Numbered from the stretch's first letter, positions 29,767-40,065 are shown. The stretch is DNA of 64,000 bases from UBA9647 sp963739335 (GCA_963739335.1 CAVUAC010000036.1:1-64000); one strand, 5' to 3'. The notes: generated from the letters alone by a model not told the origin. Numbers and translations are program-made.

Positions 29767-30414
29767 ATGGAGGAGATAAATCCAAAGAGGAAGCGGACAC
29801 GTCAATCTCCCACCCTAGAGATCGAGCAAGCGCTGTGGGTGGAGGGCATTGAGTCAATCGCCGGTGTGGATGAAGCCGGTCGGGGACCTCTTGCGGGACC
29901 TGTCGTTGCCGCTGCGGTCATCCTTCCAAAAGGTCTATTGATTGAAGGTGTCAACGATTCTAAGAAACTGAGTCCCAAGCGGCGTGAGATCCTCTTCCAC
30001 GCAATCTACGACAAGGCGTTGAGTGTCGGGGTTGGGATTGTCAGCCACGAAGTAATCGACCGCATCAACATCTATCAAGCTACCATCTTGGCGATGCGGA
30101 AGGCAGTCGACAAACTGAATCCACTGCCGTCGATGGTTCTTGCTGATGGCAACATCTTCAAACACGAGTCGTTGAGATACCGGAACGTCATCAACGGTGA
30201 TGCCACATCGGCTACGATTGCAGCAGCCTCGATCATCGCGAAGGTCACGCGGGACAGTCTCATGCGCGAGTACCATGAGCAGTTCCCGCTGTACGGATTC
30301 GATCGTCACAAAGGGTATGGAACGAAACTTCACATGGAAGCGCTGCGCCAACATGGGGCGTGTCCGATTCATCGACGGAGTTTTCGCCTTCCCGTGCCCA
30401 CGGATGCTCGGTGA
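29767..30414 (+). CDS. rnhB: Ribonuclease HII
   Basis: Removes single ribonucleotides from DNA. GVDEAGRGPLAGPVVAAAVI (first catalytic DEAGRG), then NDSKKLSPKRRE, LADGN and TSATIAAASIIAKVTRD with YGFDRHKGYGT. About 215 residues. ATG 29767 is two bases after the UbiA stop. An N-terminal lysine/arginine-rich stretch of some 20 residues precedes the domain. Confidence 0.95.
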   Translation: MEEINPKRKRTRQSPTLEIEQALWVEGIESIAGVDEAGRGPLAGPVVAAAVILPKGLLIEGVNDSKKLSPKRREILFHAIYDKALSVGVGIVSHEVIDRINIYQATILAMRKAVDKLNPLPSMVLADGNIFKHESLRYRNVINGDATSATIAAASIIAKVTRDSLMREYHEQFPLYGFDRHKGYGTKLHMEALRQHGACPIHRRSFRLPVPTDAR

Positions 30415-30430
30415 AGGGCGATTCGGTCAG

Positions 30431-30784
30431 ATGAACACGCGCACAAAAGGGGTTGAAGGTGAAGAGCTCGCCGCTGAGTTTCTGGAACGAGAGGGTTATC
30501 AGATCATCGAACGCAACTACAGGTTCGACCGGGGCGAAATTGATCTTGTCGCCAGGGATGGCAATGAGTTGGTGTTCATCGAAGTGAAGGCCCGCCACTC
30601 CGGCTCTTTCGGTACCCCGGAAGAGGCTGTTACACTCTCGAAAGAATTGCAGATGAAGAAAGTTGCCGAGGGCTACCTCGGCGAACATCGGCTAGAAGAA
30701 CAGGCATGCAGGTTTGACGTCGTAGCAATCACCTTTGAACGCGGCAAGCCGAGCATTCGGTTGATACGAAATGCATTCATCTGA
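30431..30784 (+). CDS. YraN/UPF0102-family endonuclease-like protein
   Basis: 117 residues from ATG 30431. Conserved core: EELAAEFLEREGYQIIERNYR, then GEIDLVARDGNELVFIEVKAR, a PD-(D/E)xK-like active-site arrangement (E...D...ExK). Directly follows rnhB, the usual genomic pairing. Function is not established in the family; linkage to RNase HII suggests a nucleic-acid role. Confidence 0.92.
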   Translation: MNTRTKGVEGEELAAEFLEREGYQIIERNYRFDRGEIDLVARDGNELVFIEVKARHSGSFGTPEEAVTLSKELQMKKVAEGYLGEHRLEEQACRFDVVAITFERGKPSIRLIRNAFI

Positions 30785-30836
30785 GAGCTTGAAGGCAGGT
30801 CTCTCATCATTGCTCCATGACAGACGCACGGACAGA

Positions 30837-32246
30837 ATGAACTTACTGAACAACGAATCCGGATTCTACACAGACTTTTACCAGTTGACGATGGCCCAGG
30901 GGTATTTTCTCACCGGCCGGTCAGAAGCTATGAGTTGCTTCGACTACTTCTTCCGGGAGAACCCGTTCAAAGGGGGCTATGTCATTTTTGCCGGGCTCAC
31001 GGATGTCCTCAAGATGATCGAGAGCTTTTCTTTCAGTGACGAGATGATTGAGTATCTGCGAGGTCTGGATTTCAGGGATGAATTCCTTCGATACCTCAGG
31101 GCATTCAAGTTCAAGGGTACCATCACCTCCGTTCGAGAAGGCGAGGTGGTGTTTCCCCTTGAACCTCTCCTGCGAGTTGAAGGCACCCTTGTCGAAGCAC
31201 AGCTCGTTGAGACGCTGCTCCTGAACATCCTGAATTTCGAGTCCCTCGTTGCGACTAAAGCCTCGCGTGTGAAAAGCGCGGCGGGAGGACGTCGGGTTGT
31301 AGATTTTGGCCTTAGAAGGGCACAGGGGCTCGGGGGAATCCACGCCACGAAAGCGGCCATCATCGGTGGGATCGACGCTACTTCAAACGTGTTTGCCGCC
31401 TACCACAACGATTTTGAGGTCGCTGGGACCCAGGCTCACTCCTGGGTTCAGAGTTTTGGAGACGAGTTGACAGCCTTTCGCAAGTACGCGCAGATCTATC
31501 CGGATCGATGCATCTTGCTTGTCGATACCTACAATACACTCCGCAGCGGCTTGCGGAATGCGATCAGGGTGGCCAAAGAGCTGGAAAACGAGGGGCATCG
31601 CTTGTGGGCGATTCGTCTCGACAGCGGCGACCTGGCATACCTGAGCAAACATGCCAGGCAGATGCTCGATGAAGCGGGCCTGTCCTATGTGAAGATAACG
31701 GTCTCCAATCAGTTGGATGAATATGTCATCAGGAGCTTGCTGGAGGATCAGGGTGCTCCGATCGACGTGTTCGGGGTGGGAACGCGGCTGGTCACCGGTC
31801 AGCCTTCGGCAGCATTGGACGGCGTCTACAAGCTCAGCATGTGCGACGGAGAACCGCGGCTCAAGTTCTCCGAGAATTATACGAAACTCACGCTTCCCGG
31901 GGTAAAGGACATTCATCGGTTCACGAACGGTGACGGCATGTTCTATGCTGACGGCGTTACGTTGCGTGAAGATCCGGTACCTGACCATATTTACCATCCG
32001 TTCTTTGCCGAACAGAAAAGCTCCCTGAAGCATTGTTCCTCAGAGGTCCTGATGCTTCAGGTCATGGAGCGGGGGAGGATCGTTCGCAACAGTACTCCTC
32101 AGGAAAGCGCGGCGTATGCGAAGGAGCGCCTCTCGCATCTCGCGCCAGAACATAAACGATTTGAATTTCCACACATTTACAAAGTGGGAATTTCACAGAG
32201 CCTTCTGAATCTGCGGACAAGGCTTGTCCAAGGATTTCAGCTATAA
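30837..32246 (+). CDS. pncB: Nicotinate phosphoribosyltransferase
   Basis: Converts nicotinate and PRPP to nicotinate mononucleotide. About 469 residues from ATG 30837: FYTDFYQLTMAQGYF is the family opening, followed by the GRRVVDFGLRRAQG and WAIRLDSGDLAYLSKHARQMLDEAG barrel motifs and DVFGVGTRLVTG. Followed 23 bp later by nicotinamidase, so both arms of the nicotinamide salvage route are together; nadE at 12 kb completes it. Confidence 0.95.
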   Translation: MNLLNNESGFYTDFYQLTMAQGYFLTGRSEAMSCFDYFFRENPFKGGYVIFAGLTDVLKMIESFSFSDEMIEYLRGLDFRDEFLRYLRAFKFKGTITSVREGEVVFPLEPLLRVEGTLVEAQLVETLLLNILNFESLVATKASRVKSAAGGRRVVDFGLRRAQGLGGIHATKAAIIGGIDATSNVFAAYHNDFEVAGTQAHSWVQSFGDELTAFRKYAQIYPDRCILLVDTYNTLRSGLRNAIRVAKELENEGHRLWAIRLDSGDLAYLSKHARQMLDEAGLSYVKITVSNQLDEYVIRSLLEDQGAPIDVFGVGTRLVTGQPSAALDGVYKLSMCDGEPRLKFSENYTKLTLPGVKDIHRFTNGDGMFYADGVTLREDPVPDHIYHPFFAEQKSSLKHCSSEVLMLQVMERGRIVRNSTPQESAAYAKERLSHLAPEHKRFEFPHIYKVGISQSLLNLRTRLVQGFQL

Positions 32247-32269
32247 GGTTCGCGGAAGTGAAGGAAGAA

Positions 32270-32816
32270 ATGAGGAAAGGTTTGTTGGTCGTCGATGTTC
32301 AAAACGACTTCTGTCCCGGCGGTGCGCTTGCCGTGCCGGAGGGTGATCAGCGTTGTCCCGGTCATCAATCGATTACTGGATCATTTCGATTTCATCGTCG
32401 CCTCGAAGGATTGGCATCCCCAACAATCCGTTCATTTTTCGAAGTGGCCTCCTCACTGTGTTCAAAACACTTTTGGGGCTGAATTCCACCCCGGGCTCCG
32501 CAGCGCAAGGATCCAGCAAGTGTTTCTGAAAGGCACCAAGGACAAGGACGATGGGTACTCTGCCTTCGAAGCAACGAACCTGGATCTGAGTGCACACCTT
32601 CATGCCAATGGAGTGACGGAACTGTACGTTACCGGCCTTGCGACTGACTACTGCGTCAAAGCCTCTGCACTGGATGCCGCGCACAAAGGGTTCAAGACCT
32701 TCGTCGTGACGGACGCGGTTGCAGCAGTGAATGTGAAGCCTGAAGACGGTCAGAAAGCACTCGAGGAAATGCAGCTCTCAGGAATCACCCTCATCGACTC
32801 CTCTCATCTCGTCTAG
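32270..32816 (+). CDS. pncA: Nicotinamidase (one frameshift)
   Basis: Hydrolyses nicotinamide to nicotinate for PncB. Catalytic Asp in LLVVDVQNDFCPGGAL, Lys in VASKDWHP, Cys in ATDYCVKAS, with metal-binding DWHPQQSVHF. One extra G near 32339-32343 (GAG-G-GTG) breaks the frame after AVPEG; it resumes VISVVPVINRLLDHF. ATG 32270 with AAGGAAGA upstream is preferred to GTG 32258. About 181 residues. Confidence 0.93.
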
Positions 32817-32837
32817 CCGCCCGGCGCGCGTTCGCAG

Positions 32838-32866
32838 TTGAATGTCTGTCAAAAATCGCTTATCGT
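32838..32866 (+). promoter_or_regulatory. Putative cstA promoter
   Basis: TTGAAT at 32838-32843, 17 bp, TATCGT at 32861-32866, 63 bp before the cstA ATG. The -10 is weak. No CRP-like site is evident. Confidence 0.4.
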
Positions 32867-32929
32867 CACACCAATGCCGGCTACAAGCTTTTCATCGGTC
32901 TATTCTCATCTCGGACAGCGGAACAACTC

Positions 32930-34810
32930 ATGAACGCGCTTTATCTGCTTGTTATCGCTCTCTGCATCATGGTGATCGCCTATCGCTATTACAGTGCCTT
33001 CATTGCCGCGAAGGTGATCGCTCTGGATGACTCCCGGAGGACTCCTGCGCACGAATTCAACGACGGACACAACTTTTACCCTACGAACAAATGGGTGCTC
33101 TTCGGCCACCACTTCGCAGCTATCGCCGGGGCAGGGCCGTTGATCGGACCGGTTCTGGCTGCTCAATTTGGCTATCTGCCGGGGTTTCTGTGGTTGGTCG
33201 TAGGCGTTGTCCTGGCGGGAGCTGTGCACGATTTTGTCATCCTTGGAGCGTCTATCAGGAGAAAGGGGCAATCGCTCGCCAACATCGCGAGATTCGAAGT
33301 GAGCCCCCTCGCAGGCCTCATTGGGTCTATCGCGATCCTCATCATTGTCATCATTGCACTGTCCGGGCTGGGCCTGGCTGTCGTCAATGCCTTGCGGGAG
33401 AGCTCGTGGGGAACGTTTACGATCGCGATGACAATTCCGATAGCGCTCTTTGTAGGACTTTGGATGAACCGGATCCGGCCGGGGAAGATTGCTGAGGCGA
33501 GCCTCATTGGCGTCATTGCCGTGCTCACCAGTGTTTTTCTCGGCAGCTTGGTACCGGGATCGTTCCTCGAACCGTATTTCACCCTCTCTCGGGAAGGCAT
33601 CATCATAGCGATGGCCATCTACGGGTTCATCGCATCCGTTCTTCCGGTCTGGCTGCTCCTTGCTCCGCGTGACTACCTTAGCTCGTACATGAAAATCGGC
33701 ACTGTGGGAGCCCTCGTGATCGGTGTGTTCATCGTGGCACCTCATCTCAAGATGGACGCTGTGACACAGTACATCCACGGTGGCGGACCGATCATTTCGG
33801 GAACGGTCTATCCGTTCATGTTCATTACGATCGCATGCGGTGCGATATCGGGATTTCACTCGCTTGTTTCATCGGGAACGACGCCAAAGATGCTGAACAA
33901 GGAAACGGACGCAAGGATGATCGGCTATGGTGCGATGTTGATGGAAGGACTGGTCGGCATCATCGCTCTCATTGCAGCCTGTTCTCTCTGGCCAGGAGAC
34001 TACTTTGCCATCAACCTGTCAGCTCAGAAGTTCCAGGCGCTCGGGATCTCGACAGTGAATCTCGACGAGTTACAGCGGGAGGTCGGGGAAATTGTTGCGG
34101 GCAGGCCTGGCGGCGCTGTCTCGCTCGCTGTCGGCTTCGCCCAGATCTTTTCCGCAGTGCCCGGCATGCGCGGTCTCATGTCCTTCTGGTATCACTTTGC
34201 GATTATGTTCGAAGCCCTCTTCATTCTCACAACGATCGACGCGGGGACGCGGATCGCGAGGTTCCTCGTTCAGGAATTCGTGGGAAGAGTCTGGAAACCG
34301 TTCGAGCGGACAAACTGGGTGCCCGGTGCATTCATTTCGACAGGCGTAGTGGTGTTTGCGTGGGCATACTTCATTTGGGCGGGGAGCATCAGCACGATCT
34401 GGCCCATGTTCGGCACGGCGAACCAGTTGCTCGCCGGTGTGGCACTCGCTGTGGCTTCGTCGGCTATCATCAATGCGGGAAAAACCCGGTATGTCTGGGT
34501 CACCTTGATACCGATGCTTTTTGTCTCAACAACAACGCTTGTTGCTGGATACCTTAATGTTGTAGACAACTACCTTCCGCTGATGGCAAAGCCGGAAACA
34601 GCCGCTCAGGGGTATGTCAATAGCATCCTTACGGTCGTCATTATGATTTGTGCCGTGGTGATTCTCATCGAATCATTCAGGCGCTGGTACAAAGTCCTCG
34701 TGAAGAAGCAGACGTTTGTTGCCGAGGAGATGATCTTCGCGACAGAGAAGATCTCAGCTCCCGGGTGGCGGCTGCTGCTGACTGGCATTAGACGAGGCTA
34801 TAGATGTTGA
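32930..34810 (+). CDS. cstA: Carbon starvation protein A (peptide/pyruvate transporter)
   Basis: 626 residues, many membrane helices. Family motifs: RRTPAHEFNDGHNFYPTNKW, FGHHFAAIAGAGPLIGPV, SGFHSLVSSGTTPKML and FWYHFAIMFEALFILTTID. CstA-type proteins import peptides or pyruvate under starvation. The last codons run into the convergent minus-strand kinase gene: the two reading frames overlap by 23 bp (34788-34810). Intact. Confidence 0.95.
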   Translation: MNALYLLVIALCIMVIAYRYYSAFIAAKVIALDDSRRTPAHEFNDGHNFYPTNKWVLFGHHFAAIAGAGPLIGPVLAAQFGYLPGFLWLVVGVVLAGAVHDFVILGASIRRKGQSLANIARFEVSPLAGLIGSIAILIIVIIALSGLGLAVVNALRESSWGTFTIAMTIPIALFVGLWMNRIRPGKIAEASLIGVIAVLTSVFLGSLVPGSFLEPYFTLSREGIIIAMAIYGFIASVLPVWLLLAPRDYLSSYMKIGTVGALVIGVFIVAPHLKMDAVTQYIHGGGPIISGTVYPFMFITIACGAISGFHSLVSSGTTPKMLNKETDARMIGYGAMLMEGLVGIIALIAACSLWPGDYFAINLSAQKFQALGISTVNLDELQREVGEIVAGRPGGAVSLAVGFAQIFSAVPGMRGLMSFWYHFAIMFEALFILTTIDAGTRIARFLVQEFVGRVWKPFERTNWVPGAFISTGVVVFAWAYFIWAGSISTIWPMFGTANQLLAGVALAVASSAIINAGKTRYVWVTLIPMLFVSTTTLVAGYLNVVDNYLPLMAKPETAAQGYVNSILTVVIMICAVVILIESFRRWYKVLVKKQTFVAEEMIFATEKISAPGWRLLLTGIRRGYRC

Positions 34811-35501
34811 GGGCGGGAAGGAGAAGGGCATACAAAGCCCACATCGTGAAGCCTATCCCGAGCGGAACGGTAATGTTGTCGTCGATCTTGGTTGAAGCGG
34901 CCTCGATGACAGCGCCGACCGCCGCAGCGAAGACCCCGATCCCATATTCGAGAGCAAGCCCCTCCACCTTGGGCGCAAGAAGAACCACGACGGTGGCAGA
35001 AACGAAAAACGCTATCGCCCCCTCGAGAGACTTCTGAAAAAACCTCCTCCTGCCGAATCTCCTCCCAAAGAGAGCAGATGTGATATCCGAAATGATGAGA
35101 ATGGCGAACGCATTGACGGTGATGATCTTCGGGAAGATCACGACGCAAAGGATAGCCGAAAAGAGGATGTTGGTTGCTCCGGTCAGGCGTATTGATACAG
35201 TATCCGATTCGTGCCTTCGTAACAGCCATCCAAACCAGCGATAGAACCAGTTTCGGACCGGCTTGCTGTAGAATCTTGCCAGATCAACACCGAGAAACGC
35301 CAGGTACATGGGGATCAGAATCCAGAGCGCAAGTTGCTTCGAGATGAAGTAGTAGATAGTGGGGATGGAAAACGAACAAAGGTGGATCAGCTTGCGGACG
35401 AATTCTGATTTGTAGTCGATCGTGGCATTCGCGTGAAGCGACTCGGACTCACCTTGTGCGTGAGTCCGAGGCTCTTGCAAGTCCAGGGGAGATTCACTCA
35501 T
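34788..35501 (-). CDS. Polyprenol/diacylglycerol kinase-like membrane protein (SEC59/VTE5 group)
   Basis: 237 residues with six or seven membrane helices. Signature: ISDITSALFGRRFGRRRF, KSLEGAIAFF and EAASTKIDDNITVPLGIG, as in dolichol kinase, phytol/farnesol kinase and related CTP-dependent lipid kinases. Substrate unknown; polyprenols, phytol/geranylgeraniol or diacylglycerol are possible. Its start overlaps the ftsH stop by four bases, so it is the last gene of a tilS-hpt-ftsH-kinase operon. Its 3' end overlaps cstA. Confidence 0.82.
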   Translation of the reverse strand: MSESPLDLQEPRTHAQGESESLHANATIDYKSEFVRKLIHLCSFSIPTIYYFISKQLALWILIPMYLAFLGVDLARFYSKPVRNWFYRWFGWLLRRHESDTVSIRLTGATNILFSAILCVVIFPKIITVNAFAILIISDITSALFGRRFGRRRFFQKSLEGAIAFFVSATVVVLLAPKVEGLALEYGIGVFAAAVGAVIEAASTKIDDNITVPLGIGFTMWALYALLLPALNIYSLV

Positions 35502-37612
35502 GCCGCTGTCTTTGGCTGACCGCTTTCGGAGGTCTGCTCGTTCTTTGGCTGGGCTGGCGGTGCGCTTTTTGGTTCAGCATTCTCCGGTTCGCCGTTCTTC
35601 CGGCGATCGACCGGTGGGAGTTCCTCACCTTGTATGATCTTGTCGATCTCATCTGAATCCAGAATCTCCCGCTCGAGCAACGTGTTTGAGAGACGGTGGA
35701 GTGTGCTGAGATCGTCGCGGAGTATCTTCTCCGATCGCTTCATTGCCGTCGTGACGATCTTCCGGACTTCCCGGTCGATCGCGATGGCGGTGCCTTCGCT
35801 AAAGTTGCGCGTCCGCGTGATCTCGCGACCAAGGAACAGTTCTTCTTCCTTCGCCCCGTAGGCTAGGGGGCCGAGTTTATCACTCATACCCCATTCGCAT
35901 ACCATTTTCCGGGCCAGCTCCGTTGCTCGTTCAATGTCGTTGCCCGCACCGGTGGTGAGCTGGTTAAAGATGAGTTTTTCCGCGGCACGACCACCCAGAG
36001 CGTAGGTGATCATCGCTTCCAGGTATTCTTTCGAATATGTGTGTTTTTCATCGATGGGCAGGTACGTTGTCACGCCGAGGGCTCGCCCGCGCGGGATAAT
36101 GGTCACCTTGTGAACCGGATCGGCGTCGGGGAGATGCTTCGATACGAGAACGTGCCCTGATTCATGGTACGCCGTAACCCGTTTCTCCCGGTCTGAGATG
36201 ATGAGGCTCTTCCGCTCCATGCCCATCATCACTTTGTCCTTCGCCTCTTCGAAATGGTGCATCGCCACGACCTTGCAGTTTTGTCGTGCCGCAAGAAGGG
36301 CGGCCTCGTTGACGAGGTTGGCAATATCCGCCCCAGAGAGCCCCGGAGTTCCCTTCGCGAGGACTTCAAGCTTCACATCGTCATCGAGGGGGATGTTCTT
36401 GACATGGACACTGAAGATTCCTTCTCGACCCCTCACGTCTGGTCTGTCAACAACGACCTGCCTGTCGAATCGTCCAGGCCGCAAAAGTGCGGGATCAAGA
36501 ACGTCTGGGCGGTTCGTTGCAGCGATGATGATCACGCCGCTGTTCTGCTCGAAGCCGTCCATCTCGACGAGGAGTTGGTTCAGTGTCTGCTCGCGTTCGT
36601 CGTGTCCGCCTCCAAGACCTGAACCTCGATGCCGGCCCACAGCATCGATCTCGTCAATAAAAATGATACAGGGAGCGCTCTTCTTACCTTGCTCAAACAG
36701 ATCTCGGACACGCGATGCTCCAACACCCACAAACATCTCGACAAAATCAGCACCGCTGATGGTGAAGAAGGGAACGCCCGCTTCGCCGGCAACTGCCCGT
36801 GCAAGGAGTGTTTTTCCGGTTCCCGGGGGGCCCAGCAAAAGAACTCCTCGGGGGATTTTTCCTCCAAGCTTCTGGAATTTGGTTGGCTCCTTAAGGAATT
36901 CGATGATTTCCTGGAGCTCAAACTTCGCCTCGTCAGCGCCAGCGACATCCTGAAACGTTACCTTCGTCATCCCCTCGGTCAGGAGCTTCGCGCGACTCTT
37001 GCCGAACGAGAAGAGCCCCTTTGTCCCGCCTGCCCCCGCTTGCATACGGCGGAAGATGATCAGCCAGATGCCGATCAGGAGGATCCAGGGCAACGTGGAC
37101 ACGAGAAGGCTCGTCCACGTGCTGTCTTCCTTCACGACGTTGAACTTTACCCCCTTCGCCGTCCACCTGGAAATGACCTCCTCGTTGATGGAGGAGTAGG
37201 GAAGCGTTAACCACACTCGTGTGGCGCCGGGCTGACGCTTTTCGTTGGATGTGACAATTTCGGTCGGCTCTTTAAGCTTGCCGTGGAGATCGTAGTTGTT
37301 AAAGTCCGATTTCTTGATAAGCGCTTCGGCAATCTTACCATCATTCAGCAGAGCCTGATATGTCGTGAAGTTGATTTCGTATTCCGTTTCTTCGGTCTGT
37401 TTAAAGGCAAGCATGATCAGGTAAACGGCGAGCAAGATGCCGAGCCAGCCCGCGATCATGCGCCCCACCTTGTTCCAATTGAACTCGTCTTCACGATATT
37501 GTTTGGGTCCCTTCTTCGGGACCCGGGGAGGGGGTGGAGGGGTGCGTCGTCGGAAACCTCCATCCTTCTGCTTATCATCAGATGAATTGTCTGCACGCCA
37601 TGGATCATTCAT
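35498..37612 (-). CDS. ftsH: ATP-dependent zinc metalloprotease FtsH
   Basis: Membrane-anchored AAA+ protease. 704 residues from ATG 37612, with AAAGGAG nine bases upstream. A cytosolic proline-rich start (RRTPPPPPRVPKKGP) precedes two membrane segments around a periplasmic domain. AAA module: Walker A GPPGTGKTLLARAVAGEAG, Walker B IIFIDEIDAVGR and arginine finger region. Protease: HESGH in TAYHESGHVLVS and the third ligand Asp in the ATELARKMV region. The C-terminal tail is charged and low-complexity. Confidence 0.97.
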   Translation of the reverse strand: MNDPWRADNSSDDKQKDGGFRRRTPPPPPRVPKKGPKQYREDEFNWNKVGRMIAGWLGILLAVYLIMLAFKQTEETEYEINFTTYQALLNDGKIAEALIKKSDFNNYDLHGKLKEPTEIVTSNEKRQPGATRVWLTLPYSSINEEVISRWTAKGVKFNVVKEDSTWTSLLVSTLPWILLIGIWLIIFRRMQAGAGGTKGLFSFGKSRAKLLTEGMTKVTFQDVAGADEAKFELQEIIEFLKEPTKFQKLGGKIPRGVLLLGPPGTGKTLLARAVAGEAGVPFFTISGADFVEMFVGVGASRVRDLFEQGKKSAPCIIFIDEIDAVGRHRGSGLGGGHDEREQTLNQLLVEMDGFEQNSGVIIIAATNRPDVLDPALLRPGRFDRQVVVDRPDVRGREGIFSVHVKNIPLDDDVKLEVLAKGTPGLSGADIANLVNEAALLAARQNCKVVAMHHFEEAKDKVMMGMERKSLIISDREKRVTAYHESGHVLVSKHLPDADPVHKVTIIPRGRALGVTTYLPIDEKHTYSKEYLEAMITYALGGRAAEKLIFNQLTTGAGNDIERATELARKMVCEWGMSDKLGPLAYGAKEEELFLGREITRTRNFSEGTAIAIDREVRKIVTTAMKRSEKILRDDLSTLHRLSNTLLEREILDSDEIDKIIQGEELPPVDRRKNGEPENAEPKSAPPAQPKNEQTSESGQPKTAA

Positions 37613-37654
37613 ACACTTCACTCCTTTAAACCCCTTGCCTCATCGACAATAGAG

Positions 37655-38203
37655 TCACTTTTTCGGGGCGAGCCTGTAAATGCTCTTCAAGTTACGAACT
37701 TTTTGGGCATAGTCCAACCCATACCCTATAACGAATTCCGGGGGTATCTCGAACCCTACATAATCGAGCGGAAAGTCGATTTTCACAACCGATTTCTTCA
37801 ACAACAATGTAACCACTTTGAAGGACGCGGGGTTTTCCTTCATCACGAGCTTCTTCATGAAATCGATGGAGATGCCAGAGTCGACAATGTCTTCGACCAC
37901 AATGATGTCTCTGCCTGTGACCTGGCAGTTCAGGTCCTTGAGCAAGCGAACCTGGCCGGACGAGATCTTCGCATCTCCGTAGCTCGACAGTTTCAGGAAG
38001 TCCACCTCGCAATCGACCGCGATCTCACGGATCAGGTCTGCGAAAAAGATGAACGACCCATTCAGGATGCCGATGAAGATAGGGACCTTCCCACGATAGT
38101 CGTTATTGATCCTCGCTGCAAGCTGCTTCACCTTGTTCTGGATCTGTTCCTCGGAGAGGTAGAGGGTGAACCGGTCGTTGTTGATCGTGATTTCGCTGGT
38201 CAT
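37655..38203 (-). CDS. hpt: Hypoxanthine phosphoribosyltransferase
   Basis: Purine salvage: hypoxanthine/guanine + PRPP to IMP/GMP. 182 residues. PRPP-binding motif DIIVVEDIVDSGISIDFM, PPi loop LNGSFIFFADLIREI, and the purine-contact KKSVVKIDFPLDYVGFEIPPEFVIGYGLDY. ATG 38203 overlaps the tilS stop (ATGA). The tilS-hpt-ftsH order is widely conserved in bacteria. Confidence 0.96.
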   Translation of the reverse strand: MTSEITINNDRFTLYLSEEQIQNKVKQLAARINNDYRGKVPIFIGILNGSFIFFADLIREIAVDCEVDFLKLSSYGDAKISSGQVRLLKDLNCQVTGRDIIVVEDIVDSGISIDFMKKLVMKENPASFKVVTLLLKKSVVKIDFPLDYVGFEIPPEFVIGYGLDYAQKVRNLKSIYRLAPKK

Positions 38204-39633
38204 TCGAGTATTCGTTTCTGGTGAGAAGATAGTGTGGAGCTGAATTCGAGCCTCACGACGTGACGGGTTTGGCCTGTCACCTTGAAGCGTTCGTCAAGAC
38301 GTCTGCCGCAAATCCAGACGATCGTCGCCGTCCGATTCGAAGATCGGGACCCGCGGCTTGAGCGCAAGCGGGATTTTCTCGTCGACATAGAAGTTGCTGA
38401 TTTTTTTCCTGCTCTTCATCCCCAAAGGGATGAACCAGTCTCCTTCCTGCCATGATCGAAGCACAAGGCGTTCCCCAAGCTTTCCGGCATCTACGAATTC
38501 GATGTCCCTGCATGAGCCGAGAGAAGGTGGGCGGGGAATGGGCATGCTGAGAGAAAAGCGAAAATAGGGTAGTGTGTAACTCTGCCCGAGCGAAACTGCC
38601 TGATTCAATGGAGCTTCTTCACGTGGCTGCACGAAGGCGAGCCGATCTCTGTCCCGGTAGACGTGAAGGCTCTTTGAAAGTTGCAGTTGGCTCCCCGTTG
38701 TGAGGTTGCAGAGTTCAAGGACTTTGAGGACCTTGCCCGATTCCACCTCAGCCCCGAGTTTCCGGAGCACTTCGAGGACGATTCCTTCCTGGAGGTATTG
38801 CGGTTTGGAGCGGAGCTCCGCGATGTTCAGACAGTACCTCCGTCTTCGTGCTGAGAAAGAATCGTTCCGAGCGTTTGTTGAACTTCCGCTGACAGCAACC
38901 TGTCCAGCTGCCGCATGAGCTGCGATAACCTGTTCAGTGATGTCACGAAGTCGGATTTCCCCGATGACTCCAACAGTGGAATGACGTTGCGGCGAAGGTA
39001 GTTGCGTCGATACTTGACCGATTCATTCGAAGAGTCAGAGCGGAATGCGATCTGATGTCCTTTGGCGTACTCCTCGATTTCCCGGCGCCGGGCGAAGAGG
39101 ATCGGACGGATGATATTGCCGGGATCACGCTGGATGGGGATGCCTGCGAGACCGCGAATCCCGGTGCCGCGAAGAGCGTTCATTAAAACGGTCTCGGCAT
39201 TGTCGTCGGCCTGATGGGCTGTGGCAACGCAGTCTGATTTCGTCCGCAGCCGGACCTGCTCAAGGAAATCATATCGGAGTTGACGCGCTGCTTCCTGCTT
39301 TGAGACGTGGTTTGTCCTCGCGAAGGCAAGTGTGTCGATGCGTGTTGCATAGAAAGGAATGTGCAGTGATTTCGCGCTCTTCTCGACGAACGCTTCATCT
39401 CCCATCGATTCCTCCCCCCGCAGTTGGTGGTTCACGTGGGCAACGGCGAGACGAAGATTCCATTCGGAGCTCATCTCGGCAAAAAGGTGAAGCATCACCA
39501 TCGAGTCGACGCCCCCGCTCACTGCCAACACGACACTCGCGCCCGGCTTCACCAGACCTGAGGACTGGAGAACATCTTGGAATTGCTTCTTGAGAGATTG
39601 TCGGCTCTGCTGCAACCGTCGCCCCTTATACAA
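38200..39633 (-). CDS. tilS: tRNA(Ile)-lysidine synthase (two frameshifts)
   Basis: Converts C34 of tRNA-Ile(CAU) to lysidine. PP-loop LAVSGGVDSMVMLHLF, HVNHQLRG, ATAHQADDNAETVLMNALRG and RPILFARRREIEEYA are in the first frame (to about 38830). A one-base deletion near 38829-38835 leads to LNIAELRSKPQYLQEGIVLEV and the C-terminal domains (SWQEGDWFIPLGMKSRKKISNF). A +1 shift near 38318-38325 leads to IVWICGRRLDERFKVT and the stop at 38200. About 478 residues, full length. Next to a CAT-anticodon tRNA. Confidence 0.93.
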
Positions 39634-39709
39634 AGAATTCTCGACCCCGATCGACCAGGATCAAGAATTCTTGTGGTGACCTCCTAGCGTGCCTCCTCGA
39701 GGTGCATTG

Positions 39710-39783
39710 TAGCGGGGGAGGGATTCGAACCCACGACCTGCGGATTATGATTCCGACGCTCTAACCAGCTGAGCTACCCCGCC
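39710..39783 (-). tRNA. tRNA-Met (CAT anticodon)
   Basis: 74-nt cloverleaf on the minus strand: acceptor GGCGGGG pairing with CCCCGCT (one G-U), D arm with AGCTCAGCTGGTTAGAGC, anticodon loop ATCATAA giving CAT, T loop TTCGAAT. CCA is not encoded. The D-arm and acceptor look like elongator tRNA-Met; a TilS-modified tRNA-Ile2 also has CAT and cannot be excluded, the more so with tilS adjacent. Single mismatches in the anticodon and T stems. Confidence 0.93.
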
Positions 39784-40065
39784 AATGAAACTGCCGATCG
39801 CGCGTTCTTCGCGTCCCGCTGTTTTCGCGTTTCTTGCGTCCGCCATCTTTTTGGCGGAATGGCGGGAACAATCTACGAACGCCGATAGACGCAGTCTAGC
39901 GATCAGGCTCATAGAAACAAAAATTGACCCTCAAAGGTCAATGGGAGATCGTTCGACAATTCGTTTCTATCACAAGATACATTAGAAGCGATAGAAAATC
40001 AAGCGCAAATTCCCGCACCTACTGTTGTGGTACAGCTGAACAGGGCGAGGGCTCGCCTGGTTGGT

